Source: Aquificota bacterium (GTDB lineage Bacteria > Aquificota > Aquificia > Aquificales > Aquificaceae). From it: DNA of 64,000 nucleotides. The translations under genes and the position numbers were made by a program. The notes below the pieces were generated by a model, which did not search any database, was not told the origin of the DNA, and saw nothing but the letters and a program-made list of their open reading frames with translations. This document shows, piece by piece, positions 1 to 12,458 of this stretch. How positions within the stretch are numbered: position 1 is the stretch's first letter; the number at the start of each line of letters is the position of its first letter. The stretch spans positions 39,342 through 103,341 of the forward strand of contig JAUQQK010000006.1 of assembly GCA_030549905.1 (NCBI GenBank). Reading direction: 5' to 3'.

Positions 1-53
1 GCAAGCTATTTAAAGCTATGTATTCCTATTATTTAAAACATGGTGTGCTATAA

Positions 54-2256
<2,203 letters not shown>

Positions 2257-2260
<4 letters not shown>

Positions 2261-2991
2261 ATTTAAGGCTACTCAATTTAGTCCCGTCGCTCCTGCTTTT
2301 ATCCTTCCCTCCTTCACCTTCTATCCTTTCAATGCGGAAGATGCGGGAACCCTTGGAGCGGGAAAGTTCCAGCTTGAGGCTAACTACGCCTACTTCAGAC
2401 AGTATGACAGAACAACACATCAGCACATAGTGGTGCAGATAACTGCAGGGCTCAGAGATAACATGGATGCGGCCCTCTTTGTGCCTTATTCCTTCTACAG
2501 GTATCCGCAGGGTGGTAAATTGGAGGGTTTTAGCGATGCGGGCGTGTTTATCAAACACATACCCCTGCAGCTATTGGGCGTAAGGCTCGGTTATAAGGCA
2601 CAGCTCAACCTTGATACGGGTAAGGAAGGAATAGGCTACGGAGCCTACCGCAAACCTCCACCTTATAATTGAGAAGGAGTTTCATCCTTTAACGCTGAAC
2701 GCCAACCTCTTCTATGTGAAGGCATCTCACGTGGAAGGGCTGAGAGACTCCTATGGCTTTTACCTGCATGCCTACAGAAGGGTTTTAAAATGGGCTACCC
2801 TTGGCGGTGAGTTCAAGTATCTGGTGCCTGAGGACAGGCAGGTGAAAGAGGCTGATATGCATGTGCTTTTTGGGACCGTTTTTCATCTTTCTGAGAGCAC
2901 GGAGCTTAGCTTTGGCTTTCAGCATGGCATAAACAGAGAGGATGGGTTTTCAAGGTATGGTTTTCTTGCGGGCCTCCTCTACAGGTTTTAG
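2257..2991 (+). pseudogene. Outer-membrane beta-barrel (MetA/transporter-like) gene split over two reading frames
   Basis: ATG 2257 opens a signal-peptide-like [17 protein letters not shown]; homologous-looking FYPFNAEDAGTLGAGKFQLEANYAYFRQYD... continues in another frame (about 2310-2640), then returns to the first frame (ANLHLIIEKEFHPLTLNANLFYVKASH...LLYRF). Confidence 0.6.
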
Positions 2992-3000
2992 ACCTCCCCC

Positions 3001-3029
3001 TTGACAGGATAATCTTGGGATTGTATATT
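3001..3029 (+). promoter_or_regulatory. sigma70-type promoter for feoAB (TTGACA-17-TATATT)
   Basis: TTGACA 3001-3006, TATATT 3024-3029, 30 nt before feoA. Confidence 0.65.
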
Positions 3030-3058
3030 AATTTCTAAATTCCTTTCAGGAGGCTTTT

Positions 3059-3271
3059 ATGAAGCTTGAAGAGGTTGAGCTGGGCCAAGAGGTGGTAATT
3101 GTTGACCTGTCTGGTAAGGAGGAGGTCTTTAAGAAGGTGGAAGCCATGGGTCTAAGACGTGGCAGGAGGGTGGCCCTTCTTCAAAAGGTTGGCAGAAACC
3201 TGCTCCTGAAGGTAAATAATTCAAGGGTTGTGATTAGCAAAGACCTGGCAAGGCATATAGAGGTTCAATGA
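3059..3271 (+). CDS. feoA: Ferrous iron transport protein A
   Basis: 70 aa SH3-like FeoA, overlaps feoB. Confidence 0.9.
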   Translation: MKLEEVELGQEVVIVDLSGKEEVFKKVEAMGLRRGRRVALLQKVGRNLLLKVNNSRVVISKDLARHIEVQ

Positions 3272-5334
3272 AAAGAATCACCTTAGCCCTTGCGGGCAAC
3301 CCCAATGTGGGGAAAACCAGCATACTCAACCACCTTGCCGGCACAAGCCTTAAAGTGGGCAACTGGCCGGGTGCCACTGTGGAGAAGAAGGAGGGAAGGG
3401 TTGAGTTTATGGGCTATGAAATAATCCTCATAGACCTGCCGGGCGTATATACCCTTGAGCCCCTTTCAGAAGAAGAGTGGATAGCCTACAGGTTTTTAAC
3501 AGAAGGAAAGCCAGACCTTGTGCTGAACGTGGTGGAGGCAAGCAACATAGAAAGAGACCTTCTGCTTACTGTGGAGCTCTTAGAGCATGAAATGCCCGTG
3601 CTCATAGCCCTAAACATGGTGGACGAAGCCCAGAAACTTGGTGTTGAAATAAAAGACAGGTGGCTTTCTGAGCTTCTTGGTGTGAGGGTGGTCAGGACCA
3701 ACGGAAGGACTGGCGAGGGCGTAAGGGCTCTGCTCCAGCATATCATAGAGGTCTATAACTTAAAGGAAAAGCCCAAGCCCCTCCACTATAGCAAAGAGTT
3801 AGAAGAATTTCTTCAAAGGGTGAGAGAAAAGGACAATGAGCCGAAGGCTACGCTCATAAGGAAGCTTCTTCAGGAGGAGAGGTTCAGGTCCCTCAGGGAG
3901 GAAATAAAAAGAAGTTTTGGCAAGGAAGCCTACGAGGTAGTCAAGGACGAACGTTATGCCAAGGCACACGGGCTTTTCAGAGAGGTGGTGGAAAGAAGGT
4001 CTGTAAGCTCAAGGGATATAACAGAAGCCTTAGACGGCATACTTCTTCATCCCACCTTTGGTATTCCCCTCTTTTTCCTGCTCATGTTTCTCATCTTTAA
4101 AGTTTCCTTTGACCTTTCCAAGCCTTTTATGGACTGGCTCGATGGGTTTATTAACAAGCTTATAGCTCCTCTGACGGGCTTGCTTTTAACGGCCCTCGGT
4201 GCGGGCGAGTGGCTAAAGAGGTTTTTTGAGGAGGCGGTTATAGGTGGTGTGGGCTTTGTGCTTACCTTCGTTCCTCTCATTGCGGTCATATACTTCCTGC
4301 TTGCCCTCATGGAGTTTTCTGGCTACCTTCCGAGGGTTGCCTTTCTTATGGACAGGTTTATGCACAGGCTCGGGCTTCATGGCAAAAGCCTTGTGCCCCT
4401 TCTTCTCGGCTTTGGATGCAACGTGCCCGCCATAGTGGCCACAAGAACCCTTGAAACAAAAAGGGACAAGCTCCTGGTGATAGCCATGGTCCCCTTCATG
4501 AGCTGTCCCGCAAGGCTTGTGGTCTTTTCCTTCTTTGCGGTGCTCTTTTTCAAAAACCCTGCTGTGGTCATATTTTCCCTTTACCTTCTTGGCATTCTTG
4601 TAGCTTTTATTACCGCCATAATACTAAGAAAGACCGCCTTCGGAGGAAGCCTTTACCATTTTGTGATGGAGCTACCACCCTACAGGCTACCTACCCTCAG
4701 GCTACTTTTCAGGACCGTCTGGGTATATGTAAAAGACTTTCTTTACAGGGCTGGCACGCTCATATTCTCTGCCTCTGTGGTCATATGGCTGGCTCTGAGC
4801 CTGCCACCCGGCGTGAAAAGACCTTCTGAGAGTCTTGCGGGCTATGTGGGGAGGGCGATAGCACCTGTTTTTGAGCCTCTTGGGCTTTCTGACTGGAGGA
4901 TTACCACCTCTCTGATACCTGCCTTCCTTGCCAGAGAAATAGTCCTTAGCTCCATGGGCACCATATACTCTGCAGAGGTAAAAGAGGAAGAAAAGCCCTT
5001 TGAGCTGTCTGAAGCTTTAAAGGAGCAGGTTTTAGCCTTTGGCAAAGCCATAAGGTCCGCCCTGATAAATATCTTAAGCCCTGTGCCCTCTGCCTTCAAG
5101 GTGGAGGAAGAGGAGGGTAGCCTCAAAGCTGTGGTCGCTCAGGCTCTTAGCCCCCCTCAGGCTCTTGCCTTTATGGTCTTTTTGCTTTTATATACTTCCT
5201 GCCTTGGTACGGTGGCGGTTATGTGGAGAGAGGCTGGAAAAAAGTTTGCCCTTCTTTTCCTCCTCTACAGCTTTCTTGTGGCATGGCTTGCGGGCTTTTT
5301 AACCTACAGGGGGTTTATCCTGTGGAGTATGTGA
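3268..5334 (+). CDS. feoB: Ferrous iron transport GTPase/permease FeoB
   Basis: GNPNVGKTS G1, DLPGVY G3, Gate domains (GCNVPAI, MSCPARL). Confidence 0.96.
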   Translation: MKRITLALAGNPNVGKTSILNHLAGTSLKVGNWPGATVEKKEGRVEFMGYEIILIDLPGVYTLEPLSEEEWIAYRFLTEGKPDLVLNVVEASNIERDLLLTVELLEHEMPVLIALNMVDEAQKLGVEIKDRWLSELLGVRVVRTNGRTGEGVRALLQHIIEVYNLKEKPKPLHYSKELEEFLQRVREKDNEPKATLIRKLLQEERFRSLREEIKRSFGKEAYEVVKDERYAKAHGLFREVVERRSVSSRDITEALDGILLHPTFGIPLFFLLMFLIFKVSFDLSKPFMDWLDGFINKLIAPLTGLLLTALGAGEWLKRFFEEAVIGGVGFVLTFVPLIAVIYFLLALMEFSGYLPRVAFLMDRFMHRLGLHGKSLVPLLLGFGCNVPAIVATRTLETKRDKLLVIAMVPFMSCPARLVVFSFFAVLFFKNPAVVIFSLYLLGILVAFITAIILRKTAFGGSLYHFVMELPPYRLPTLRLLFRTVWVYVKDFLYRAGTLIFSASVVIWLALSLPPGVKRPSESLAGYVGRAIAPVFEPLGLSDWRITTSLIPAFLAREIVLSSMGTIYSAEVKEEEKPFELSEALKEQVLAFGKAIRSALINILSPVPSAFKVEEEEGSLKAVVAQALSPPQALAFMVFLLLYTSCLGTVAVMWREAGKKFALLFLLYSFLVAWLAGFLTYRGFILWSM

Positions 5335-5408
5335 TAACCCTTCTTATTGCCCTTATTGGAGGCTTTCTCTGGTGGAGAAGGAGGAAAAGACACTGCTGTA
5401 GCCCCTGA
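5322..5408 (+). CDS. Tiny single-TM protein, possible FeoB-associated Cys-rich membrane protein
   Basis: GTG start overlapping the feoB end: VEYVITLLIALIGGFLWWRRRKRHCCSP* ; one TM helix, basic stretch, CC near C-terminus. Confidence 0.45.
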   Translation: MEYVITLLIALIGGFLWWRRRKRHCCSP

Positions 5409-5428
5409 AGGTTTATAATTTTATAGTT

Positions 5429-8224
5429 ATGGTTGAATGGATACTTAAAAAGCTCTTAGGCACAAAAAGCGACCGGGAGGTCAAAAGGCTCAGGAAGGTG
5501 GTAAAAAGAATAGGCGAAAGGGAGCGTGAGCTTGACAGCCTATCAAACCTTGAGCTGGTGAGCCTTGCTCAGGATATGAGAAGGAAAATACTGCAGGAAG
5601 AAGGGCTGAAGGAAAAAATAATAAAGGGAGAGATAACGCCTGAGGTGGAGCTTGTCTTTGCCTTGGTGAGGGAGGCTGGAAAAAGGACGTTAGGGCTCAG
5701 GTTCTTTGATGTTCAGCTAATAGGTGGTCTTGTTTTGCATGAGGGAAAGATTGCGGAGATGAAGACGGGCGAGGGTAAGACCCTTGTGGCAACTTCAGCC
5801 ACAGCGGTAAATGCTATGACAGATGAAGGCGTTCATGTGGTGACGGTAAATGACTATCTGGCGAGAAGAGATGCCCAGTGGATGGGTCCCATATACCTCT
5901 TTTTAGGTCTTGATGTGGGTGTTATAAACTCCGATTACAGCTCCTACAGGGTTGAATGGGCAGACCCAAAGCTGGCACAGAGAGCTATAGAAGAAGACTG
6001 GAGGGTATGGCCAAAGGGATACTTTGAGGAAACACTACCATCTGAGCTTATAAACGTTCAGGCAAAGAAAGCCTTCTACACAAAGCTAACTCCCTGCACA
6101 AGAAGGCAGGCATACGAAGCCCACATAACATACGGCACCAACAACGAGTTTGGCTTTGATTATCTAAGAGACAATATGGCTTTTTCCTTGGATGAGATAG
6201 TACAGGTAAAAGGGCACAACTTTGCCATAGTGGACGAGGTGGACTCTATCCTCATAGATGAAGCAAGGACACCCCTTATTATCTCGGGACCCGCCGAGCT
6301 GGACACCTCTATCTATTACAGAGCCGATGAGGCGGTAAGAAGGCTTGAGAGGGACAGGGACTATACGGTGGACGAGAAAAACAGAACGGTTCAGCTCACA
6401 GAGGAGGGTATAAGAAGGCTTGAGGAGATTCTGGGTGTGGAAAACCTCTACGACATAAGAAACATAGAGCTTCTACATGCGGTGAATCAGGCTCTGAGAG
6501 CCCATGAGCTTTTTAAGAGGGATGTGCATTACATAGTAAGGGACAAGGAAGTGCTTATTGTGGATGAATTTACGGGAAGGGTACTCCCCGGCAGGAGGTG
6601 GTCCGACGGACTTCATCAAGCCATAGAGGTCAAGGAGGGCGTTCCCCCTCAGCAGGAAAACCAGACCCTTGCCAGCATCACCTTCCAGAACTACTTCAGG
6701 CTATACAGAAAGCTTTCTGGTATGACGGGCACCGCAGAAACGGAAGCCCTTGAGTTCAAGGAAATATACGGGCTTGAGGTGGTGGTTGTGCCCACCCACA
6801 GACCCATGAGGAGAAAAGACCATCCAGACCTTGTTTATAAAACCAAGGGTGAAAAGTGGAAGGCGGTGGTAGAGCTCATAAAGAAAGAGCATGAGAAGGG
6901 CAGGCCCATACTGGTCGGAACCATTTCTATTGAAGACTCCGAGCATCTTTCTAAGCTACTCCAGAAGGAGAAGATACCCCACAACGTGCTGAACGCAAAG
7001 CACCATGAGAAGGAAGCAGAGATAATAGCTCAGGCAGGCAGGCTTGGGGCTGTCACCATATCCACCAACATGGCAGGAAGGGGAACGGACATACTTCTGG
7101 GAGGAAACCCTGAATATTTAGCGAGGGAAATAATCCGCTCAAAGGGCAAAAGCCTTGAGGAGGCAACGGAAGAGGAATGGAAGTCAGCCCTTGAAACTGC
7201 TTACAGGATAACAGAAGAGGAAAAAAAGAAGGTGGTGGAGCTGGGTGGTCTTTTGGTGATAGGCACGGAAAGGCATGAATCAAGAAGGATTGACAACCAG
7301 CTGAGGGGTAGGGCTGGAAGGCAGGGAGACCCCGGAGAATCTCGCTTTGTGCTTTCCTTAGAGGATGACCTTATGCGTATATTTGGAGGCGATAGGGTCA
7401 AAAGGCTGATGGACATGCTACGCATACCCGAAGGAGAACCCATAGAGAGCCGTATGGTTACAAAAGCCATACAGAACGCCCAGAAGAGGGTAGAGGCTCA
7501 GAACTTCCAGATAAGGAAGAGGCTTCTTGAATATGACCTTGTGATGAACACGCAAAGGCTTGCGGTTTATTCTATGAGAAGAGACCTTCTTGAGGCTAAG
7601 GGTCTTGAGGACTATATGAAGGAATTTATAGAAGACCATATTTCTCAGAAGGTGGAGGAGCTTCTTAAAGAAGAGGAGCCAGAGCTGTGGGAACTGGAGC
7701 CTTTAAAGGAGTATCTGAAGGAGCTTACAGGAAGAGAGATTGAGATACCTCAGGCAAGGGACAAGGAGGAACTGGTAAGCAAGCTATCGGAAGAAATATA
7801 CAGGCCTGCCCTGCAAAGAAAGGAAGAACTTGGAGAGGAGCTTTTCAGAGAGCTTCTTAAAGTTGTCATGCTTTCCAACCTTGACCACCTTTGGAGGGAA
7901 CATCTTCACACCCTTGATAGGCTAAGAGAAGCTATATACCTGAGGGGCTACGCCTCAAGGGACCCCCTTGTGGAATACAAAAAGGAAGCCTTCTTACTCT
8001 TTGAGGATATGCTCAGCAGGTTCAAAGAAAGGGTCATATCTGACATAATGCACGCGCAGGTAAGGACGCAGGAAGAGGTTCAGGAAGAGCTCAAAAAGGA
8101 AGAGGAGGAAAAGCAAAAGCTTTTGAGCATGGCAGTCTTTAGCGGTGTGGAAGGTAAGGCTGACCAGAAGGGACCAAGAAGGAAGACCCTAAAAGAGAGG
8201 CTAAGGGAAAAGGGCAGGCGGTAG
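5429..8224 (+). CDS. secA: Preprotein translocase ATPase SecA
   Basis: MKTGEGKTLVAT Walker A, DEVDSILIDEARTPLIISG, 931 aa. Confidence 0.98.
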   Translation: MVEWILKKLLGTKSDREVKRLRKVVKRIGERERELDSLSNLELVSLAQDMRRKILQEEGLKEKIIKGEITPEVELVFALVREAGKRTLGLRFFDVQLIGGLVLHEGKIAEMKTGEGKTLVATSATAVNAMTDEGVHVVTVNDYLARRDAQWMGPIYLFLGLDVGVINSDYSSYRVEWADPKLAQRAIEEDWRVWPKGYFEETLPSELINVQAKKAFYTKLTPCTRRQAYEAHITYGTNNEFGFDYLRDNMAFSLDEIVQVKGHNFAIVDEVDSILIDEARTPLIISGPAELDTSIYYRADEAVRRLERDRDYTVDEKNRTVQLTEEGIRRLEEILGVENLYDIRNIELLHAVNQALRAHELFKRDVHYIVRDKEVLIVDEFTGRVLPGRRWSDGLHQAIEVKEGVPPQQENQTLASITFQNYFRLYRKLSGMTGTAETEALEFKEIYGLEVVVVPTHRPMRRKDHPDLVYKTKGEKWKAVVELIKKEHEKGRPILVGTISIEDSEHLSKLLQKEKIPHNVLNAKHHEKEAEIIAQAGRLGAVTISTNMAGRGTDILLGGNPEYLAREIIRSKGKSLEEATEEEWKSALETAYRITEEEKKKVVELGGLLVIGTERHESRRIDNQLRGRAGRQGDPGESRFVLSLEDDLMRIFGGDRVKRLMDMLRIPEGEPIESRMVTKAIQNAQKRVEAQNFQIRKRLLEYDLVMNTQRLAVYSMRRDLLEAKGLEDYMKEFIEDHISQKVEELLKEEEPELWELEPLKEYLKELTGREIEIPQARDKEELVSKLSEEIYRPALQRKEELGEELFRELLKVVMLSNLDHLWREHLHTLDRLREAIYLRGYASRDPLVEYKKEAFLLFEDMLSRFKERVISDIMHAQVRTQEEVQEELKKEEEEKQKLLSMAVFSGVEGKADQKGPRRKTLKERLREKGRR

Positions 8225-8228
8225 CAGG

Positions 8229-8894
8229 CTACCGCAAAAGCCTTACAATTTCTTTTGCCAGAAGGACCATACTCTTTTTATGAAGGACTTTATTGCGAAG
8301 CTTTAACACTTCACCGAAAGGTACATTACCCTCTCTGATAAGCCTCAGTCCGTAAGCTCCCAGAGCCCTTACGATGGTGGAAGGCTTGCCTTCCTTTTTA
8401 CCTCCATCCACATATAAATCCACCAGGTTTCCAAAGTAGCTCTGGGCTTCCTTTATGGTGGTGGCTGGTTTCTGACCCTCTGGGTTTGCGCTGGGTGCCA
8501 CCACAGGCTCACCTAAATGGTATAGAAGCTCCGCCACATGCGTATCTAAGGGTGGGATTCTGACCGCCAGGCTCTTCCTTCCCTGAGTTAAATAAAAAGG
8601 CACCCTGTTTTTTTTGTAGAAGATAAAGGTTATATTAAAAGAGCGCACAAGCTCCTTATGGACCCAACCATACCGCAGTCCCAGTAAGTCAAGCCATCCT
8701 GCGTCAGGAATAAGGAGCAGAAAGGGTCTGCCGGAGGGTCTTCTAAAGGAGTAGAGCCTCTCTACCGCCTCCCTGTCGGAGGCAAGGGCTAAAAGCCCGT
8801 AGATGGTGTCGGTGGGAAAGCATACAATACCACCCTCTTTTAAAACCTGGGCTGAATCCTTTATAGCCTTCCCTATCAGCTTAACAACCCTCAT
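8229..8894 (-). CDS. Sua5/YciO/YrdC-family threonylcarbamoyl-AMP synthase
   Basis: [35 protein letters not shown] motifs. Confidence 0.88.
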   Translation of the reverse strand: MRVVKLIGKAIKDSAQVLKEGGIVCFPTDTIYGLLALASDREAVERLYSFRRPSGRPFLLLIPDAGWLDLLGLRYGWVHKELVRSFNITFIFYKKNRVPFYLTQGRKSLAVRIPPLDTHVAELLYHLGEPVVAPSANPEGQKPATTIKEAQSYFGNLVDLYVDGGKKEGKPSTIVRALGAYGLRLIREGNVPFGEVLKLRNKVLHKKSMVLLAKEIVRLLR

Positions 8895-9949
8895 ACGTCT
8901 ATTACCTCTAAAACCCTCTCCACATCAGGAGGCAATGTTATGGGCTGTTCGCATACTTTAATAGCCGTGTCAGGATCCTTAAGACCGTTTCCTGTGAGCG
9001 TGCAAACCACCACCTCACCACCCTTGAAAAAGCCCTCCCTTGTGAGCTTGATAAGACCTGCCACAGAAGCGGCGGAGGCAGGCTCGCAGAATATGCCCTC
9101 CGTGGAAGCTACCAGCTTGTAGGCATAGAGTATCTCATCGTCGCTGACCGCATCTATAAGGCCCTTTGACTCCTGAACCGCCTGAAGGGCACTCTGCCAG
9201 CTATAAGGATTTCCTATCTTTATGGCGGTGGCTATGGTCTGAGGGTTTTTTATGGGATAACCCTTTACTATGGGTGCGGAACCTTCCGCCTGCCAGCCCA
9301 TCATCTTAGGCAGTTTCTTTATTTTTCCAGCCTCATGATACTCCTTATAGCCCTTCCAGTAGGCGGTTATATTGCCCGCATTGCCAACAGGTATAAAATG
9401 GTAGTCGGGCGCGTCCCCTAAGGCATCGCACACCTCAAAGGCACCCGTCTTTTGCCCTTCAATCCTGTAAGGGTTTACCGAATTTACTATCTCCACAGGA
9501 AGCAGCTGACCTATCTTTCTGACTATGTATAAAGCATCATCAAAATTGCCCTGAATGGCTATAACCCTTGCACCATATATGACTGCCTGTGAGAGCTTTC
9601 CCAAGGCTACCGCACCCTTTGGAAGCAGGACAAAGGCCTTTAGCCCTGCCTTTGCCGCGTAGGCAGCGGCGGAGGCGGAGGTGTTTCCTGTAGAAGCACA
9701 TATTACTGCCCTCTTTCCTGCTTCAACCGCCTTTGATATGGCAACCGTCATACCCCTGTCCTTAAAGGAGCCGGTGGGATTAAGCCCCTCATACTTGAGG
9801 AAAATCTCACCCTTAAAGCCTATGGTCCTTGCCAGGTTTTGCGCATGTATTAGCGGAGTATTGCCTTCGCAGAGGGTTATTACGGGCGTTTTATCGTTGA
9901 CGGGTAAATATTCCCTGTATCTGTGTATTATGCCTCGCCAGTAGCTCAT
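8891..9949 (-). CDS. thrC: Threonine synthase
   Basis: PLP fold: [36 protein letters not shown]. Confidence 0.95.
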   Translation of the reverse strand: MSYWRGIIHRYREYLPVNDKTPVITLCEGNTPLIHAQNLARTIGFKGEIFLKYEGLNPTGSFKDRGMTVAISKAVEAGKRAVICASTGNTSASAAAYAAKAGLKAFVLLPKGAVALGKLSQAVIYGARVIAIQGNFDDALYIVRKIGQLLPVEIVNSVNPYRIEGQKTGAFEVCDALGDAPDYHFIPVGNAGNITAYWKGYKEYHEAGKIKKLPKMMGWQAEGSAPIVKGYPIKNPQTIATAIKIGNPYSWQSALQAVQESKGLIDAVSDDEILYAYKLVASTEGIFCEPASAASVAGLIKLTREGFFKGGEVVVCTLTGNGLKDPDTAIKVCEQPITLPPDVERVLEVIDV

Positions 9950-9974
9950 AATTGCTTATAATATTATACTCTAC

Positions 9975-10059
9975 GGGGGTGTGGCGGAACTGGCAGACGC
10001 AGGGGACTTAAAATCCCCAGGCCCGAAAGGCCGTGAGGGTTCGAGTCCCTCCACCCCCA
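9975..10059 (+). tRNA. tRNA-Leu (anticodon TAA)
   Basis: Acceptor GGGGGTG/CACCCCC, anticodon stem-loop GGGGA CTTAAAA TCCCC, variable arm, T-arm GGGTTCGAGTCCC. Confidence 0.95.
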
Positions 10060-10068
10060 GGCTATGCC

Positions 10069-10596
10069 ATGATATTGAGCGATGCAAGTATAAAGGAGCT
10101 TATAAGGGCTGGAGAGCTATTGTTAGAACCCTACAGGGAAGAAAACATACAGGCTTCCTCCATAGACCTTACCTTGGGCTCAGAAGTGGTGCTATATAGG
10201 TCCGAGTGTATAGACCTCAAAAGCCCTTCCCTTCCCGTGGAAAAGCTGAGCATTCCCGAAAATGGTTTTTTAATACCTCCAAAGGCTTTTCTCTTAGCAA
10301 GCACGGAAGAATACATAAAACTGCCCGACTACATAACCGCCTTTGTGGAAGGAAGGTCATCCCTCGGCAGGCTTGGGCTTTTTATAGAGAACGCCGGATG
10401 GGTGGACGCGGGCTTTGAGGGACAGCTAACCCTTGAGCTATACAATGCCAACAATGCACCCATAAGGATATACAGAGGCATAAGGATATGTCAGATTGTG
10501 CTGGCAAGGCTGGACAGACCCGCAGAAAAGCCCTACAGGGGCAAATACCTCGGTCAGAGAGGAGCCACGCCTTCTAAGGTCTTCATGGACTTTTAG
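10069..10596 (+). CDS. dcd: dCTP deaminase
   Basis: MILSDASIKELI..., VEGRSSLGRLGLFIENAGWVDAGFEGQLTLEL. Confidence 0.95.
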   Translation: MILSDASIKELIRAGELLLEPYREENIQASSIDLTLGSEVVLYRSECIDLKSPSLPVEKLSIPENGFLIPPKAFLLASTEEYIKLPDYITAFVEGRSSLGRLGLFIENAGWVDAGFEGQLTLELYNANNAPIRIYRGIRICQIVLARLDRPAEKPYRGKYLGQRGATPSKVFMDF

Positions 10597-10970
10597 AGGT
10601 ATAGAAGGTCTATGGGCTTTCTTCCGGCAAAGCCCTCATTTAGCTCGTGCCAGTACATTATAGTATCCTCGTCCTCCTTCCAGCAGAGCCATATGTAGCG
10701 GTTCTGATGAAAAGAGAGAAAATCCACCAGTATGGGGTCTATGCCCTTTATCACACCGCCAAGAGCCTCAATCTTCTGGAAAAGTCTTTTTATATCCGCA
10801 TCCAGGTCTTTCACGTGGCTTTCAAGGTATAACCTTTCTAAGAGGTCCTGCTCCTCCTCCAGTCTGTTGAGGCATGTATATAGTTCTTCTCTCTTTGCGT
10901 TTATCTCCTCCACTATAGGCTTTATGACCGTTATCAAATCCCTTGCCGTTTCAAGGTCAAAGACTTTCAT
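10593..10970 (-). CDS. DUF2203-family protein
   Basis: MKVFDLETARDLITVIKPIVEEI...GGVIKGIDPILVDFLSFHQNRYIWLCWKEDE...WHELNEGFAGRKPI. Confidence 0.75.
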   Translation of the reverse strand: MKVFDLETARDLITVIKPIVEEINAKREELYTCLNRLEEEQDLLERLYLESHVKDLDADIKRLFQKIEALGGVIKGIDPILVDFLSFHQNRYIWLCWKEDEDTIMYWHELNEGFAGRKPIDLLYL

Positions 10971-10980
10971 AGCTAATAAT

Positions 10981-11997
10981 CTAATGCAAAAATACGGTGG
11001 AGCAACAGTTGGGGGATACAACTGGGTTCAATCCCAGACTTTTGGCATAGGTAAATATGCCTTCCGCCGGGAAGGTTATACCATTGACACCCGCATGCAG
11101 GGCATAGAGGTCAAACTTGAGCCTGTCTGGTCCCGCAGGCCTTGCACAGCCCACCACCACAGGTCTTTTAGGAAGGGCTTTTCTCGCGTGGAGAAGAACC
11201 CTCGCAGATTCTTCCGGTGCTGGTGGGGGAAGCAATTGAAAGCGTGCCTTTCCATAATAAGGCATTACCACCACCATCACAAGGGCTGAAGGGTCGAACC
11301 AGGCTATCATGTCAATAGCTCTGTATTCACCAAGCACCTTCCCGTAATGAAGTCCTATTATTACGTGAGGCACTATGTTATGACCAGCCTCCTTCAAAAG
11401 CCTGAGAGACTCTTCATAGTCCTTTACGCTCTTGTGGGGTAGTTTATAGACCTCATGAATTGTCCTGTCGTCTCCTATGATGTCAAGAAGCACCGCATCC
11501 ACATTGGCTTCCTTTAAGCCTTCAGCCAGTGCCTTATCCACAAGCCCCACATGACAGCTCACAAACATGGAAAGCTCTTCTTTTATCCTTCTCATAGTCT
11601 CCAAGAAGGGATAAAGCTCCACCACACCGTCCTTGTTGGAGCCTCCGGAAATAAGAAGCCCATCTACTCCCTTTGTCTTTAGCTCGCTGGCTGTTTTCCA
11701 CAGCTCTTCAGGCGTCAGGGCTGGTATCATGTGCCAGAGTATCTTGCTGGCACAGTGGTCGCACATAAGCTCACAGTTTCTACCCGTTATGGATATATCT
11801 ACGAACTTGGGACCCGTTTTTACAGAAAAGTCTTCTACCTCATAGTGTTTAAAGCCGGGGCTGTGAAAGAGTATATCTTTGCCAAAGTTCTCAAGCCTGA
11901 GTTTGAAACCTTCTGAAAGCTCCTGCAGAAGCTCCTCATCAAGTTCTATATCTTCAAGGGAGGGGGGCAAAGCCCCCATGCTGTTTATCAACCGCAC
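10981..11997 (-). CDS. Radical SAM protein, LipS1/LipS2-type lipoyl synthase candidate
   Basis: CELMCDHC (CX3CX2C) radical SAM motif; start overlaps the end of an lbpA-like gene by 10 nt. Confidence 0.65.
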   Translation of the reverse strand: MRLINSMGALPPSLEDIELDEELLQELSEGFKLRLENFGKDILFHSPGFKHYEVEDFSVKTGPKFVDISITGRNCELMCDHCASKILWHMIPALTPEELWKTASELKTKGVDGLLISGGSNKDGVVELYPFLETMRRIKEELSMFVSCHVGLVDKALAEGLKEANVDAVLLDIIGDDRTIHEVYKLPHKSVKDYEESLRLLKEAGHNIVPHVIIGLHYGKVLGEYRAIDMIAWFDPSALVMVVVMPYYGKARFQLLPPPAPEESARVLLHARKALPKRPVVVGCARPAGPDRLKFDLYALHAGVNGITFPAEGIFTYAKSLGLNPVVSPNCCSTVFLH

Positions 11998-12434
11998 TTT
12001 ATACCCTTTTCGTTTGCCACTTTCGTAAGGGCATCCACCGCCGCCTGACCCGTCAGGAGGCTCTTGACCTCATCGGGGTTAGTGGGCTTTATTTTGGCTA
12101 TCCATCCTGCGCCGTAGGGGTCGTCATTTACAAGGGCAGGGTTTCCCTTAAGGGCTTCGTTGATTTCCACCACCTCACCCGTAAGAGGTGTAGGCACGGG
12201 ACCAACCCACTTTCCGCTCTCAATGGTGGCTATGCTCTTGCGTCTTTCTATAACCTTGCCAGGCTTTTTAGGTGTATAAGCCACAAGCCTGCCCGCCATG
12301 GCTGCCGCTATGGAAGTGAGACCCACCGTGTAGGTGCCGTCTCCATTATCCTTTGCCCATGTGAAGGCGTTCGCCTCTGGGTCTACGTCATAAAGAAGGT
12401 CTTCGGGTATGTTGCACCCATTAACTACTGCCAT
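11988..12434 (-). CDS. lbpA: Lipoate-binding protein LbpA (GcvH-like)
   Basis: GcvH fold; lipoyl-lysine motif IATIESGKWVGP; adjacent to sHdr genes. Confidence 0.85.
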   Translation of the reverse strand: MAVVNGCNIPEDLLYDVDPEANAFTWAKDNGDGTYTVGLTSIAAAMAGRLVAYTPKKPGKVIERRKSIATIESGKWVGPVPTPLTGEVVEINEALKGNPALVNDDPYGAGWIAKIKPTNPDEVKSLLTGQAAVDALTKVANEKGIKCG

Positions 12435-12458
12435 GTCTATACCTCCCTGTATAGAATT

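Noticed and set aside
5223-5408. 61-aa ORF as annotated by track
   Set aside because: N-terminal half is out-of-frame feoB; only the terminal about 28 residues are plausible as a separate protein.
9981-10199. 72-aa plus-strand ORF
   Set aside because: Starts inside tRNA-Leu and overlaps dcd in another frame.
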